From Chitinophagaceae bacterium (lineage in GTDB: Bacteria > Bacteroidota > Bacteroidia > Chitinophagales > Chitinophagaceae): a stretch of 64,000 nt of DNA. Of this stretch, positions 17,022 to 26,630 are shown one piece after another. The stretch spans positions 124,001 through 188,000 of the forward strand of contig JADKJC010000001.1 of NCBI GenBank assembly GCA_016722465.1, written 5' to 3'. The position numbers and the translations under genes were made by a program. Position 1 is the first letter of the stretch. Every line of letters begins with the position of its first letter. The notes beneath the pieces were generated by a model. The model was not told the DNA's origin. It saw nothing but the letters and a program-made list of their open reading frames with translations, and made no database searches.

Positions 17022-17612
17022 TTACTTATCAGAAGCTTTTGCCTTTTTCTGGCTCTTTGGTGCAAACATTACCTGCATCCTTTTGCCTTCCATTTTCGGC
17101 AAGCCTTCTAATGCGCCTACATCTTTTAATTTATCTGCCAGTTTCAGCAGCAATAACTCTCCCCTTTCTTTAAACATAATGGCCCTTCCTTTGAATTGCA
17201 CATGCGCTTTCACCTTATTTCCATCCTGTAAAAATTTCTCTGCATGCTTGCATTTAAATTCAAAATCATGATCATCCGTATTGGGCGTAAAACGAACTTC
17301 TTTTACTTCACTCGTTTTTGATTTCGCCTTCATCTCTTTCTTCTTCTTCTTCTCATCGTACAAAAACTTATTATAGTCAATTACTTTACACACCGGTGGG
17401 ACCGCACCCGGTGAAATTTCCACCAGGTCAAGCTGCAGATCCTGCGCCATTTTGAGTGCATCGGCTGTAGGATAAACACCAATGGTGATATTTTCGCCTA
17501 CTAATCTTACTTCCGGTACCCTGATCATATGATTGGTACGATGTTCCTGCTGCTGTTCTTTTCTAAAGCGGGGGTTGAATGCGCCACGGGGTGGCCTTGG
17601 AGGGAATGCCAT
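17022..17612 (-). CDS. infC: Translation initiation factor IF-3
   Basis: 196 residues. The N-domain has 'IRVPEVRLVGENITIGVYPTADALKMAQDLQLDLVEISPGAVPPVCKVIDYNKFLYDEKKK'; the C-domain 'EVKEVRFTPNTDDHDFEFKCKHAEKFLQDGNKVKAHVQFKGRAIMFKERGELLL'. It binds the 30S subunit, checks the start codon and prevents premature 50S joining. An ATG start is used, with a Pro/Arg-rich extension of about 27 residues ('MAFPPRPPRGAFNPRFRKEQQQ') before the core, as is common in this phylum. It follows thrS after about 140 bp and ends at a terminator. Confidence 0.97.
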   Translation of the reverse strand: MAFPPRPPRGAFNPRFRKEQQQEHRTNHMIRVPEVRLVGENITIGVYPTADALKMAQDLQLDLVEISPGAVPPVCKVIDYNKFLYDEKKKKKEMKAKSKTSEVKEVRFTPNTDDHDFEFKCKHAEKFLQDGNKVKAHVQFKGRAIMFKERGELLLLKLADKLKDVGALEGLPKMEGKRMQVMFAPKSQKKAKASDK

Positions 17613-17754
17613 ATTTTATTTTCCTGCTGCCTGCACCCGGCTTATGCAAACTTTACAGGCAAAGTGTTTTTTATTTTTAAATAAATCCCGGTGTTCTGAA
17701 TTATTAAAAGGTTCTTGTTAATGGAACCACAGTTACTGTGTAAATATAGCTTTT

Positions 17755-19695
17755 TTATTCAATTGCCTTTTTACTTTTTACTTCTTCATTTACCAGAGCA
17801 ATGAATTCATCGATGGTCTGTACCCCGATATCTCCTTTGCCCTGCCTGCGAACTGCAACTTTACCTTCATTCATTTCCTTTTCACCTATCACCAGCATCA
17901 ATGGCACTCTTTCCAGTTCTGTATCCCTGATCTTTTTACCAATCTTTTCATTGCGGTCGTCAATTTCACCCCTCACTTCTGCTGCTTTCAATTGCTGCAA
18001 TACTGTTTCACAATATGGAAGGAATTTATCGCTGATGGGCAACAGTTTAACTTGGGTTGGCGCTAACCACAACGGGAATTTACCGGCGCAATGTTCGATC
18101 AAAACGGCAATAAAACGCTCCATACTTCAGAACGGCGCCCTGTGGATCATTACCGGCCTGTGTTTGGCATTGTCTTCCCCAATATAGGTAAGATCAAATC
18201 TTTCCGGCAAATTATAATCTACCTGGATGGTGCCCAGTTGCCATTTCCGGCCGATAGCATCTCTTACCATAAAGTCCAGTTTGGGACCATAGAACGCAGC
18301 TTCACCATATTCCACCACGGTAGTCAGATTCTTTTCTGCTGCCGCTTCAATAATAGCCTGTTCTGCTAATGCCCAATTTTCATCGGAGCCAATGTATTTT
18401 GCCCTGTCTTCTTTATCCCTCAAAGATATCTGTGCGGTATAATCGGTAAAGCTGAGAGAAGCCAGCACATACAGTACCATGTCAATCACTTTCTTGAACT
18501 CATCCTTTACCTGGTTGGGCATGCAAAACAAGTGAGCATCATCCTGGGTAAATCCACGAACTCTTGTAAGACCATGCAGCTCTCCGTGCTGTTCATAACG
18601 ATACACGGTACCAAATTCTGCCAAACGTAAAGGCAGGTCTTTGTAACTGCGTGGCGACGTTTTATAAATTTCACAGTGATGAGGGCAGTTCATTGGTTTT
18701 AAAAAGAACTCTTCTCCTTCCTGTGGTGTTTTGATCGGCTGGAAACTGTCTTTGCCATATTTTTCATAGTGGCCGGAAGTAACATATAAATTTTTGTGCC
18801 CTATATGCGGTGTAACTACCGGCAGATAGCCCGTTTCAATCTGCGCTTTTTGTAAGAACTGCTGTAATCTTTCTCTCAGCATAGCACCCTTGGGCAACCA
18901 CAGAGGCAGGCCCATTCCCACTTTTTCGGAAAATGCAAACAGTTCTAATTCTTTACCCAGTTTACGATGATCTCGTTTCCTGGCTTCCTCCAGCAACACC
19001 AGATGTTCGTCCAGTTCTTTTTGAGAAGGGAATGTAACCCCATAGATACGGGTAAGCATTTTATTCTTCTCATCGTTCAGCCAGTAAGCGCCGGCAATAT
19101 TAGTGAGCTTAATTGCCTTAATAAAACCTGTATTGGGAATGTGCGGCCCACGGCAGAGATCCGTAAAACCACCCTGTGTATAAAAAGTAATTTCCCCATC
19201 ATTCAACCGGTCGATGATCTCTAATTTATAGGGGTCGCCTTTTTCGGTAAAATATTTTACAGCAGCAGGCTTGCTCACCTCTTTTCTCTCATACACCGAA
19301 TTATTCTTTGCCAATTCCAGCATCTTCTTTTCAATCCTTGCAAGGTCATCTTCACCGATGTTTTGCCCGTTAAAGTCCACATCATAGTAAAAGCCCTTTT
19401 CGCCAGGAGGGCCATAACCAAACTTTACACCAGGGTAATAAAACTCCAGTGCCTCAGCCATCAGGTGGGCAGATGAATGCCAGAAAGTTTCCTTTCCATC
19501 TGTTTCATTCCAGGTAAGCAATTGCAGCGATGCATCCATATTGATTGGCCTGGAGGCATCCCATACTGCATCATTTACTTTTGCTGCCAGTACTTTCCTG
19601 GCAAGTCCTTCGCTGATAGACTTTGCAATATCCATTGCAGAAGTTCCCTGGGGATATTCCCTTACCGCACCATCCGGAAGTGTTATTTTAATCAT
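17755..19695 (-). pseudogene. thrS: Threonyl-tRNA synthetase, interrupted by an in-frame TGA as assembled
   Basis: Charges tRNA-Thr. ATG 19695 ('[17 protein letters not shown]') begins the TGS domain; the longer frame's first 12 residues are probably not translated. Editing domain, catalytic core with zinc site '[11 protein letters not shown]', motif 2 '[17 protein letters not shown]' and '[12 protein letters not shown]' follow. The frame then meets TGA at 18129-18127, where every family member has Gly of motif 3 ('APFGSMERF'). Translation would continue in the same frame: AGT, then ATG at 18123 and the rest of motif 3 plus the anticodon-binding domain, ending at 17755. Changing TGA to GGA, a single base, restores a normal 646-residue enzyme. 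As ThrRS is essential, a sequencing error is more likely than a real loss. A perfect -7 element lies at 19736-19728. Confidence 0.92.
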
Positions 19696-19727
19696 GTCCA
19701 ATGTATCTATTCCTTTAATTTTGAGCA

Positions 19728-19736
19728 GCAAATTTA
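19728..19736 (-). promoter_or_regulatory. -7 promoter element of thrS
   Basis: TAAATTTGC on the minus strand matches TAnnTTTGC exactly and lies 33 bp before the chosen thrS start. No well-spaced TTTG was found, so only the -7 half is supported. It supports starting thrS at 19695, because the longer frame's start at 19731 lies inside this element. Confidence 0.55.
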
Positions 19737-19770
19737 ACGAACTCTTGGCGAAGGAAAAATATATCTCAAA

Positions 19771-19779
19771 TAACTTTGC
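19771..19779 (+). promoter_or_regulatory. -7 promoter element of the gene at 19841
   Basis: TAACTTTGC on the plus strand matches TAnnTTTGC exactly. CTTG at 19744-19747 is 23 nt upstream, a little far for a -33 element. The predicted leader is about 57 nt. Confidence 0.45.
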
Positions 19780-19840
19780 TGCTATTGTTTGTTATTATTT
19801 TATAACTTTTATTCTGACTGACTAAAAAGCGATTGGAGCA

Positions 19841-20911
19841 ATGAAAAAAATTATACTTACTGCAATCTTTTATTTTACAGCCATCAGCATTTTTTCCCAA
19901 AAGATCAATGGGCAATGGAGAGGGTATTTTGACAGCAAGGGAGATATAGTACAAAGCAACTATGACAATACGGAATATGTGCTGGAACTGGAGATCAACG
20001 GAACAGTAGTAACCGGGTTTTCTTATTCTTATTTCCAGGGACGCAAATATTATGTGATCTGCAACCTGAAGGGTACTTACTATCCCAATAGCAAAAGCAT
20101 AAAAGTGATCGAAATGGGGAAGGTAAAAGGTAATACCCCTCCGGATTTTCAGGATTGCTTCCAGATACATTATTTAACTTATGAAAAAGAAGGCAAGCTG
20201 GAAAAACTTGTCGGCAGGTGGGTAACAGCCCCCGGGCAAACATCTTCCTGCGGCGATGGCACTACTACCCTTACAAGGAGGACCCTGGATAAAAGCCTAT
20301 CAAAATTCAATAAACAAAGCACCCGGCAACCCCTTGCCAAAAAAGCTACCCCGAAAACAAATAAAACAATCGCAAAAAGCAGTCTAAAACCTGTAACGCC
20401 TAAAACGAAAACAGCAAAAGTTCCAGTAAAACCAAAAGCCAATCATGCACCTGTAATTGTGAAGGCAGAACCAGCTAAAAAGGAGCCGCAAAAAGTGGAA
20501 TTACCCGAAATAAAAAAATCTGAGGTCAATGATATAAGGACAGATATTAATTTTGAAAAAAGAAAAGCGGATGTTTTAAAGACGATACAGATAGAGAGTG
20601 AGACATTTAAAGTAGACCTTTATGATAATGGAGAAGTGGATGGAGACAGTATCTCCCTGTTTTATAATAGCCGGTTAATCCTATCGCATAAAAGACTGAG
20701 TGAAAAGCCAATAACACTTACATTAGATGTTACCACCAGTACTGCTGTCAATGAGCTGACGATGTACGCAGAAAACCTTGGGGAAATCCCCCCTAATACA
20801 GCATTAATGGTGATAACAGACGGGGAAAAGCGGTATGAAGTCAGGATATCCTCCGACCTGAAAAACAGCGGCACCATAAGGTTTATCCACAAAGGGAAAA
20901 CACCACAATAA
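19841..20911 (+). CDS. Secreted two-domain protein of unknown function
   Basis: 356 residues, signal peptide MKKIILTAIFYFTAISIFSQ. Residues about 20-135 form a beta-rich domain ('GQWRGYFDSKGD', 'YVLELEINGTVVTGFSYSYF', 'GRWVTAPGQTSSCGDGTTTL') that looks like a lipocalin-type barrel. A Lys/Pro/Thr/Ala-rich linker (about 135-230) follows. The C-terminal domain (about 240-352) reads 'FKVDLYDNGEVDGDSISLFYNSRLIL' and 'NELTMYAENLGEIPPNTALMVITDGEKRYEVRISSDL', a beta-sandwich-like domain I have seen in secreted Bacteroidota proteins but cannot name. Divergent from thrS, and followed 47 bp later by a small lipoprotein gene that may share its transcript. Confidence 0.75.
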   Translation: MKKIILTAIFYFTAISIFSQKINGQWRGYFDSKGDIVQSNYDNTEYVLELEINGTVVTGFSYSYFQGRKYYVICNLKGTYYPNSKSIKVIEMGKVKGNTPPDFQDCFQIHYLTYEKEGKLEKLVGRWVTAPGQTSSCGDGTTTLTRRTLDKSLSKFNKQSTRQPLAKKATPKTNKTIAKSSLKPVTPKTKTAKVPVKPKANHAPVIVKAEPAKKEPQKVELPEIKKSEVNDIRTDINFEKRKADVLKTIQIESETFKVDLYDNGEVDGDSISLFYNSRLILSHKRLSEKPITLTLDVTTSTAVNELTMYAENLGEIPPNTALMVITDGEKRYEVRISSDLKNSGTIRFIHKGKTPQ

Positions 20912-20958
20912 TTCAAGCGGCAAAACGTTTTATTGGGGTAAATTCAAAAACTTAATCC

Positions 20959-21405
20959 GTGAAAAAAACTTTACTCCCACAAATGGCTGTATTAGCAATT
21001 GTTTTTGCGGCCACCCTCAGCAGTTGCAGTAAAAAGGGCATTAAAGACCCCGTTACACTTGATAAAGCAGCTGGTAAATGGAGCATCAATGCCATCAGGC
21101 ACCAGATTTACACCGGTTCATCCACCCCGGAGGACAGTACTGTTCCCTGGCGTCCAAATCCTGAAAACTTTGTAATATTCGATGGTGTTTCCGCCTTTCA
21201 ATATGCTTTTAATGGCTCTTCTACCATTAACGGAATTTACTCCTTTATCGGTCAAGACTCTATCAGCATTAACCTGGATGGAGAAAATAACCGCTGGAAA
21301 ATATTATTGCTGACACCTACTAATTTCAACATCGAAAGAACTTCAGATAATTTACATGACTTTCCCGGCGCAACGGTGGTAACATACCAATCTTTTGTAC
21401 GCTGA
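20959..21405 (+). CDS. Small lipoprotein, lipocalin-like
   Basis: 148 residues, starting at GTG. A lipoprotein signal ends in 'FAATLSSCSKKG' (lipobox Cys near residue 23). The mature part ('AAGKWSINAIRHQIYTGS', 'INGIYSFIGQDSISINLDGENNRWKILLLTPTNFNIERTSD') has the strand pattern of lipocalin-like DUFs frequent in Chitinophagaceae. Ligand and role unknown. Ends at a bidirectional hairpin terminator shared with the convergent TonB receptor gene. Confidence 0.75.
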   Translation: MKKTLLPQMAVLAIVFAATLSSCSKKGIKDPVTLDKAAGKWSINAIRHQIYTGSSTPEDSTVPWRPNPENFVIFDGVSAFQYAFNGSSTINGIYSFIGQDSISINLDGENNRWKILLLTPTNFNIERTSDNLHDFPGATVVTYQSFVR

Positions 21406-21429
21406 TTTAATCCCTACCTTACCTGAATT

Positions 21430-21456
21430 AAAATACCCATGATGGGTATTTTTTAT
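21430..21456. terminator. Bidirectional terminator between convergent genes
   Basis: AAAATACCCAT and ATGGGTATTTT form an inverted repeat followed by T-runs on both strands, between 20959-21405 (+) and 21469-23826 (-). Confidence 0.85.
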
Positions 21457-21468
21457 TAAATCAACCTG

Positions 21469-23826
21469 CTAAAATTTAAAATTGAATGTAACGGCTGGTA
21501 TTATCGGGAAGATACTCACCTGTTTTGCCTGTACTTTTAAATTGTTGTTTGCCAAAGAGCCTTCCTGGTCAAAATAAATGAAGTACGGGTTTTTACGATT
21601 GTATACATTGTAAATACTGAACACCCATTCTGATTGCCATTTTTTCCGTGTCTCATTTCTTTTGGGAGAATTAATCGCAGCAAAGTCAAGGCGGTGATAG
21701 GCAGGAAGCCGGTATTCATTAATACGGCTATACTCCTGTGTTAGTACGCCATTGATAAAATAAAAACGCTGTGGAAGTGTAGCTGCATTGCCGCTGCCAT
21801 AAACAAAAGTAGCAGACAATTTCCAGCGCTTGTTCAACTGGTACAATGCTACAATGCTCATATCATTTCTACGGTCATATTTAGCCGGATATTTTTCTCC
21901 GAAGTTCAGATCAGGAAACTGTCTCCAGGTCCAGCTTAATGTATATCCAATCCAGCCCGTTAATTTCCCTTTTGTTTTATTCACAAAAAACTCAGCACCA
22001 TAACTCCAGCCTTTCCCAAATACAAAAGAGTTCTCAGTATCTTCGAGCGTATTGGGTGTATAGCCCTCCTGGTATTCAATCTGATTCTGCATGCTTTTGT
22101 AATACAGCTCTACAGATGTCTCAAACATATTGTCCTTGAAATTTTTAAACAGCCCGGCAGCATACAACCAGCTTATCTGTGGCTTTACCCTGAATGTGCT
22201 GGGCACCCAAAGATCGGTTGGCAACGTAGTGCCTGCATTACTCACTAAATGAGTGTACTGTAAGTTACGGGTAACAGATGCTTTCACCGAAGTTTCATCA
22301 TTCAATGCATAGCGGATGGTTAACCTTGGTTCCAGTCCACCATAATATTTTACGGTCTCCCCTTTTTTAAATACGGTACTATCGGTGCGGTTGCCATTAA
22401 CATCTGTAGTATAAATTTTATATTCCCCCGTTTGCCTGAACCAGCTGTAGCGGATACCTGCATTGATCTTTACTTTATCGTTGATCTCCCAGTCATCCTG
22501 GAAATACAGTGCACCTTCCTGTGCAGTTTTACTCTGGGCATTCAATGGTTTGAATTGTATGGTATCCTGTGAACCGCTCACAACTGAGGGTGTGTATTTG
22601 TGAAAAGTAATGGAGCCGCCAAATTTTACTTTGTGGCCAGTGAAAGGATACAGGTCAAAATCCTGTTTTAAATTAATATCCCTGATGCCCGATGCCAGTT
22701 TTACTTTGAAATTATTTTGAGCGGCATCAAAGGTGAAATTATATTTATTGAATACTGCAGTGGTATTTCCAAATAAGCGTTTATTAAAAACATGATTGTA
22801 ACGAACGGTACCGGTTGCGTTGCCCCAGGGAATATTTACATCCAGGCTGCGTTTACCATTTACAAAATCAAATACATCCCTGCCAAAATATCCACTTATA
22901 TAAAGCCTGTCTTTTTCTGAAAACTTATAATTCATTTTCGCATTCAGGTCGTAAAAATAATAACCGGAACCATAGAACTCACTGGTCTTTTTAATAAAAG
23001 GTTTGGCCAGTGCGTCCACATAGGTACGCCTTGCAGAAATGATAAAAGATGCTTTGTCTTTTTTGAGGGGACCCTGTAGGGAAATCCTGGAAGCAATCAA
23101 TCCAATGCCGCCATCTACCTGTATCTTTTTATCGTTCCCTTCTTTCATGGCGATATCAAGTACACTGGAAAGCCTGCCGCCATATTGAGCCGGTATACCG
23201 CCTTTGATCAGTGAAACATTTTTAATGGCATCTGCATTAAAAATGGAAAAGAAACCAAAAAGGTGTCCCGTGTTATAAACAATAGCATCGTCCAGCAAAA
23301 TTAAATTCTGATCAGGACCGCCGCCACGTACATAAATGCCGGCGCTTCCTTCGCCTGCATTGCGAACCCCGGGCAGTAGCTGTACTGTTTTCAACAAGTC
23401 AACTTCTCCCAAAAAAGCCGGTATCGATTTGATCTGTTCAATGGGCAATACAAATTTTCCCATCTGTGCATTTTTCACATTCACATCCCTTTTCCTGGAG
23501 GTGATCACCACTTCATCCAATGCCGTTCGGGGAGTAAGATCAAAATTGAGTTGTATATCACTGGTAAGTTTAATTTCCTTTACCACTGGCTGGTAACCTG
23601 CATAAGAACCTATCAGGGTGTAATTACCCTCCGTAAGTGTGAGTGAATAAAAACCAAACTGGTTGGTGCTGACCCCTTTTGTCTGGCCCTTCACCGAAAT
23701 GGTTGCACCAATTAGGGTTTCACCATTCTTAGCGTCCTTTGCATAGCCACTAAGGGTGAATTTCTTCTGTGCAAATGCGGCTACAGGGAATAATAGAAGT
23801 ATGGATAATACAATACGAATGTGCAT
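21469..23826 (-). CDS. TonB-dependent receptor with carboxypeptidase-regulatory-like domain
   Basis: About 785 residues from ATG 23826 ('MHIRIVLSILLLFPVAAFAQ', a signal peptide); the in-frame ATG 13 codons earlier is less likely. N-domain 'KFTLSGYAKDAKNGETLIGATISVKGQTKGVSTNQFGFYSLTL' (about 20-105), plug with 'VVITSRKRDVNVKNAQMGKFVLPIEQIKSIPAFLGEVDLLKTVQLLPGVRNAGEGSAGIYVRGGGPDQNLILLDDA', then the barrel ending in 'AVTFNFKF'. This plug subtype ('LLKTVQLLPGV', 'GIYVRGGGPDQNLILLDDA') is widespread in Bacteroidota and is not part of a SusCD pair. Ligand unknown. The next gene on the strand, upstream, encodes a DUF3347-like membrane protein. Confidence 0.93.
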   Translation of the reverse strand: MHIRIVLSILLLFPVAAFAQKKFTLSGYAKDAKNGETLIGATISVKGQTKGVSTNQFGFYSLTLTEGNYTLIGSYAGYQPVVKEIKLTSDIQLNFDLTPRTALDEVVITSRKRDVNVKNAQMGKFVLPIEQIKSIPAFLGEVDLLKTVQLLPGVRNAGEGSAGIYVRGGGPDQNLILLDDAIVYNTGHLFGFFSIFNADAIKNVSLIKGGIPAQYGGRLSSVLDIAMKEGNDKKIQVDGGIGLIASRISLQGPLKKDKASFIISARRTYVDALAKPFIKKTSEFYGSGYYFYDLNAKMNYKFSEKDRLYISGYFGRDVFDFVNGKRSLDVNIPWGNATGTVRYNHVFNKRLFGNTTAVFNKYNFTFDAAQNNFKVKLASGIRDINLKQDFDLYPFTGHKVKFGGSITFHKYTPSVVSGSQDTIQFKPLNAQSKTAQEGALYFQDDWEINDKVKINAGIRYSWFRQTGEYKIYTTDVNGNRTDSTVFKKGETVKYYGGLEPRLTIRYALNDETSVKASVTRNLQYTHLVSNAGTTLPTDLWVPSTFRVKPQISWLYAAGLFKNFKDNMFETSVELYYKSMQNQIEYQEGYTPNTLEDTENSFVFGKGWSYGAEFFVNKTKGKLTGWIGYTLSWTWRQFPDLNFGEKYPAKYDRRNDMSIVALYQLNKRWKLSATFVYGSGNAATLPQRFYFINGVLTQEYSRINEYRLPAYHRLDFAAINSPKRNETRKKWQSEWVFSIYNVYNRKNPYFIYFDQEGSLANNNLKVQAKQVSIFPIIPAVTFNFKF

Positions 23827-23887
23827 AGGGAATATTGAGAACTGTCTTGGATGAAACAACTTCAAAATTTATTTTTGTATTAAATAA

Positions 23888-24484
23888 TTATTGTGCTTTA
23901 ATGGTATCCTGTATTTCACCACACTGTTTGTATGCAGGATCATTTTTACCCAGGTATGGATTTACCACCGCTTCAGTTTCACTGATCCAGTTGGCTCCCC
24001 TGCCGGGGCCAAATGCTGTTGGGCAATTTTGCCAGTACAGATTTTTTCCTTCGTAATGGATGGTTTTTAACAAAGGGTAAATATTCTCACTCAGGGATTT
24101 AAAATCCTGCCGCATGTCTGAAATGATCTGCGACTGACCCATGGCTTCTGCACTGGTTTTTACATCGCTGATAAATGCAGCCGCACTTTCAAAAATACCT
24201 GCGGTGTCCTTCTTTAATTCCTCCAGGTTTAGCCTGTTGATGTAAATCACCAGCGCTATACCCGCCTGTTTGGCCTTTAAACTATCCCCGTCAACAAATG
24301 CATCTCTTACCGCAAAATAGCTCTGCAGCAAAGAGTCGATACTGCTATTAAAAGCTGCAGAATGCCTGTTTACGGTAAGTGCCTGCTGTTTGGGCCCTTC
24401 GGGAGCTTCATCTCCTTTGAACATAAACCAGTATACCGCAAAAGCTGCTGCTATAATGATTAATATGAAAATTAATTTCTTCAT
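23888..24484 (-). CDS. Membrane-anchored DUF3347-like protein
   Basis: 198 residues with one N-terminal membrane helix (MKKLIFILIIIAAAFAVYWFMF). The rest is mostly helical ('SIDSLLQSYFAVRDAFVDGDSLKAKQAGIAL', 'YPLLKTI') and ends with 'LYWQNCPTAFGPGRGANWISETEAVVNPYLGKNDPAYKQCGEI'. This closely resembles the DUF3347 pattern found alone or at the end of CusB-type metal-efflux adaptors in Bacteroidota, where a Cys-Pro and a later Cys-Gly may bind copper; that is a family-level inference. A perfect -7 element lies directly upstream. 61 bp separate it from the TonB receptor on the same strand. Confidence 0.7.
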   Translation of the reverse strand: MKKLIFILIIIAAAFAVYWFMFKGDEAPEGPKQQALTVNRHSAAFNSSIDSLLQSYFAVRDAFVDGDSLKAKQAGIALVIYINRLNLEELKKDTAGIFESAAAFISDVKTSAEAMGQSQIISDMRQDFKSLSENIYPLLKTIHYEGKNLYWQNCPTAFGPGRGANWISETEAVVNPYLGKNDPAYKQCGEIQDTIKAQ

Positions 24485-24502
24485 GTTGATTGAAAATTTC
24501 GG

Positions 24503-24511
24503 GCAAAGCTA
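24503..24511 (-). promoter_or_regulatory. -7 promoter element of the DUF3347-like gene
   Basis: TAGCTTTGC on the minus strand, an exact TAnnTTTGC match, 18 bp ahead of the start codon. No good TTTG at the right spacing. Confidence 0.45.
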
Positions 24512-24654
24512 CAAGATAACAGGCAATTCGCTGAATAGTTTAGCGATTCAATTACTTTTGCGGTTGAAAGTCAAAAAAAATAAAAATCAAATTTGAAAGC
24601 AAAAGAATTGATCGGTTATTTTGACTTTTTACTTTTTACTTTAAAATTTTATAC

Positions 24655-26613
24655 ATGCTTCTCGGATTACAGAATGTGACATTTGAATTTGGCGCCCGGA
24701 CGATTGTGGAAGATGCTACCTGGCATATACAACCCAACGAACGTATTGGTCTTATTGGATATAACGGTACGGGTAAATCTACTTTACTAAAAGTACTTAC
24801 CAGGCAATACCTTCCCAGTGCCGGATCAGTTGAACAGGGCAGGGAAACCACCATTGGCTTCCTGCACCAGGATCTCCTGAGTTTTGATACGGAAGATTCC
24901 ATTCTTGAAGTGGCGATGGGTGCTTTTGAAAAAGTAAAGCAACTGGAAAAAGAAATTGAAGCGATCGGATTGCAGTTAGAGAAAACCGGTGATGAAAAAC
25001 TGGCCCATGATTATGCAGACAAACTGCATGAGCTGGAAGTGCTGGGAGGCTATGACATTCACCACAAAACTGAAGAGATATTACAGGGACTTGGATTTAC
25101 CAATGAAAGCCTGCAACGCCCTTATAAATTATTTAGTGGAGGCTGGCGCATGAGAGTACTGCTGGCAAAAATGATATTGATGCACCCGGATGTGTTGCTG
25201 CTGGATGAACCTACCAACCACCTCGATCTGCCAAGTATTGAATGGCTGGAAAAATATCTGAAGAGTTATTCCGGGGCAGTGGTAATGGTTAGTCACGACA
25301 GGTATTTTTTAGACAGGATGGTTACCAAAGTGGTGGAACTCTATCAACAGAAATTGCATTTTTACACCGGCAACTACAGCTACTACGAACAGGAAAAAGC
25401 ACTAAGGGTTGACATACAGCAAAAGGCTTATGAAAACCAGCAGGATTATATCCGCCAGAACGAACGATTTGTTGAACGCTTTAAAGCAAAAGCCAGCAAA
25501 GCTGCGGCTGCACAAAGCATTGTAAAGCGGCTGGAAAAACTGGACCGCATTGAAAATGTAGAAATAGAAAGGCCCAATATGCGGATCAATTTTATGATTG
25601 ATAAACAGCCGGGCAGGGTGATCTGTACATTAAAAAATATCACGAAAAAATTTGGTGATCTCACCATAATGGAAAATACCGGCGCAGAAATTGACCGCGG
25701 TGATAAGATCGCATTGATAGGTGCCAATGGTAAGGGAAAATCTACTTTATTAAGAGTAATCGTAGGCACAGAAGAGATCAGCGGCGAAAGGATCTGGGGG
25801 CATAATGTAGATGAATCGTTTTATGCACAGCACCAGTTGGAAGCATTGAACATGGAGAACAATGTGCTGGAAGAAATGAAGGATGCAAGAAGCGGAAAAA
25901 CGGATTTGGAATTAAGAAGTTTACTTGGTTGTTTTTTATTCAGTGGTGATGCGGTTGATAAAAAAATAAAAGTACTGAGTGGAGGAGAAAAAGCAAGGGT
26001 GGCATTGGCAAAAACCATTGTAAGCAAGGCCAACTTTTTAATGCTGGATGAACCGACGAATCACCTGGATATTCATTCTGTGGAATTATTGATTGAGGCA
26101 TTGAATAAATATGAAGGCAGTATTGTACTGGTAAGCCACGACCGTTATTTTATCAGCAAAATTGCCAATAAAATATGGGAGATAGAAGACCACAAGATCG
26201 TTGAGTTTAAAGGCTCTTATGCTGAGTGGCTCGACTGGAAGGAACGCAGGGAAGCTGAAAAACTGAAGCAGCAAAAAATAGCTGAACCTGTGAAAGCGCC
26301 GGTAAAAGAACAGGCCCCTGTAAAAGAACAAAAACAATCAACCAACCATAGCCCGGTTGATAAAGAAATAAAAAAAGAATACCAGAAATACAAGAACCGC
26401 TTTAACCAGTTGGAAGAAAAGATAGCGCAACTCAACAAACAGAAAACAGAACTGGAAGCAGCGATGGCTTCGCCAGACAGCTACGCCAACAAAGATAAAT
26501 TTCAGCAAACAGAAGCGGCGTACAATAAAGTTTCATCTGAGCTTTCATTATTAAATAAAGAATATGAAACCGTTTTTGAAAAAGTAATGGAACTGGAAGA
26601 TAAGATGGTGTAA
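24655..26613 (+). CDS. ABC-F family ATP-binding protein
   Basis: 652 residues with two ABC domains and no membrane segments. Domain 1: Walker A 'GYNGTGKSTLLK', signature 'FSGGWRMRVLLAKM', Walker B 'VLLLDEPTNHLD'. The interdomain linker follows ('QQKAYENQQDYIRQNERFVERFKAKASKAAAAQS'). Domain 2: 'GANGKGKSTLLR', 'LSGGEKARVALAKT', 'LMLDEPTNHLD'. A Lys/Glu/Gln linker with two 'APVKEQ' repeats leads to a C-terminal coiled coil (about 560-650), the Uup/YfmR arrangement. ABC-F proteins act on ribosomes (relieving stalls or protecting from drugs); this one looks like a housekeeping member. No resistance gene is nearby. Confidence 0.95.
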   Translation: MLLGLQNVTFEFGARTIVEDATWHIQPNERIGLIGYNGTGKSTLLKVLTRQYLPSAGSVEQGRETTIGFLHQDLLSFDTEDSILEVAMGAFEKVKQLEKEIEAIGLQLEKTGDEKLAHDYADKLHELEVLGGYDIHHKTEEILQGLGFTNESLQRPYKLFSGGWRMRVLLAKMILMHPDVLLLDEPTNHLDLPSIEWLEKYLKSYSGAVVMVSHDRYFLDRMVTKVVELYQQKLHFYTGNYSYYEQEKALRVDIQQKAYENQQDYIRQNERFVERFKAKASKAAAAQSIVKRLEKLDRIENVEIERPNMRINFMIDKQPGRVICTLKNITKKFGDLTIMENTGAEIDRGDKIALIGANGKGKSTLLRVIVGTEEISGERIWGHNVDESFYAQHQLEALNMENNVLEEMKDARSGKTDLELRSLLGCFLFSGDAVDKKIKVLSGGEKARVALAKTIVSKANFLMLDEPTNHLDIHSVELLIEALNKYEGSIVLVSHDRYFISKIANKIWEIEDHKIVEFKGSYAEWLDWKERREAEKLKQQKIAEPVKAPVKEQAPVKEQKQSTNHSPVDKEIKKEYQKYKNRFNQLEEKIAQLNKQKTELEAAMASPDSYANKDKFQQTEAAYNKVSSELSLLNKEYETVFEKVMELEDKMV

Positions 26614-26630
26614 AGCGTGGTGAAAATTGA

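Noticed and set aside
17755..19695. UGA read as glycine (alternative genetic code)
   Set aside because: The TGA in thrS falls at a conserved glycine, which is how such a code would look. But other genes here end in TGA (for example the sigma factor at 7257-7259) and no other conserved glycine is encoded by TGA.
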